From positions 1 through 5,665 of the forward strand of contig JAENIS010000089.1 in the NCBI GenBank assembly GCA_016844285.1: 5,665 bases of DNA, written 5' to 3'. Below, piece by piece: positions 5,559-5,665 of this stretch. The translations under genes were made by a program, and so were the position numbers. This stretch comes from Dehalococcoidales bacterium (GTDB lineage Bacteria > Chloroflexota > Dehalococcoidia > Dehalococcoidales > UBA2162). Each line of letters starts with the position of its first letter. Position 1 is the first letter of the stretch. Under the pieces are notes generated by a model. The model made no database searches. It was not told where the DNA came from and saw nothing but the letters and a program-made list of their open reading frames with translations.

Positions 5559-5665
5559 ACCAGGTCGGCTTCAACGTGGGTAAAACGCGCTTGCCTCTTT
5601 GTGAGCCTGATGAAAAGTCAGCCGCCGTTATCCGGGAGACGCTGAAAAAGTATAAAATAGATTTG
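5555..5665 (+). pseudogene. dapA: Out-of-frame C-terminal remainder of dapA
   Basis: Read from C5555, the 37 codons to the window end are open and encode LNQVGFNVGKTRLPL followed by an acidic/alanine segment and a helix ending KKYKIDL. This matches the C-terminal part of DapA in position and character (E. coli has GL...RLPM... and a final helix). It is displaced by one base from the main frame. Comparison with the family suggests about seven residues (PIPVK plus two) are absent between the last in-frame Asn and this Leu. With them the protein would be about 294 residues, a normal length. The window ends on a complete codon, and the true stop is presumably just outside. Confidence 0.85.

Noticed and set aside
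5553..5560. Programmed ribosomal frameshift joining the two dapA parts
   Set aside because: A one-base slip would join the frames but still lack the conserved PIPVK segment, and no slippery heptamer is present, so missing bases explain it better.

Overview
This window is a co-directional (+ strand) block of housekeeping genes in the order rpsO (ribosomal protein S15) - pnp (polynucleotide phosphorylase) - dapB - asd - dapA. A repeat-rich intergenic stretch precedes it. The gene order, the two TTG starts, the moderately GC-rich codon use and the protein flavour suggest a bacterium of the Chloroflexota, most likely a Dehalococcoidia-type lineage. That assignment rests on remembered gene order, not on a search, and should be held loosely. 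No phage, CRISPR, toxin-antitoxin, RNA gene or intact transposase is visible.

Layout. Positions 1-200 contain three different inverted-repeat units in a row (9-67, 84-109, 131-197); the first and third resemble dispersed intergenic repeats. A strong sigma70-type promoter follows: TTTACA, 17 bp, TATAAT, with an extended -10. An 11-bp dyad lies inside its spacer, and a weaker second -10 lies about 37 bp downstream. rpsO (378-641) starts at TTG. A 111-nt gap with two stem-loops separates it from pnp (753-2948), which also starts at TTG and encodes a complete PNPase with an Arg/Pro-rich tail. dapB (2972-3766), asd (3776-4855) and dapA (from 4806) follow with gaps of 23 nt, 9 nt and a 50-nt overlap, so they are probably co-transcribed and partly translationally coupled.

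How the genes work together. rpsO-pnp is a classic pairing of a small-subunit ribosomal protein with an RNA-decay enzyme. asd, dapA and dapB carry aspartyl phosphate through aspartate semialdehyde and dihydrodipicolinate to tetrahydrodipicolinate, the entry to diaminopimelate and lysine. The leader is too short for a lysine riboswitch, so the lysine genes appear to be driven from the ribosomal/RNA-decay promoter.

The most notable anomaly is at the right end. The dapA reading frame stops at 5558 after 250 codons. The missing C-terminal part of the family follows at once in another frame (5555-5665), but without the segment that would encode the conserved PIPVK motif. This looks like a deletion of about 22 nt, either a real recent lesion or an assembly error. 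Apart from this and the upstream repeats the region is ordinary, and I see no convincing undescribed system.
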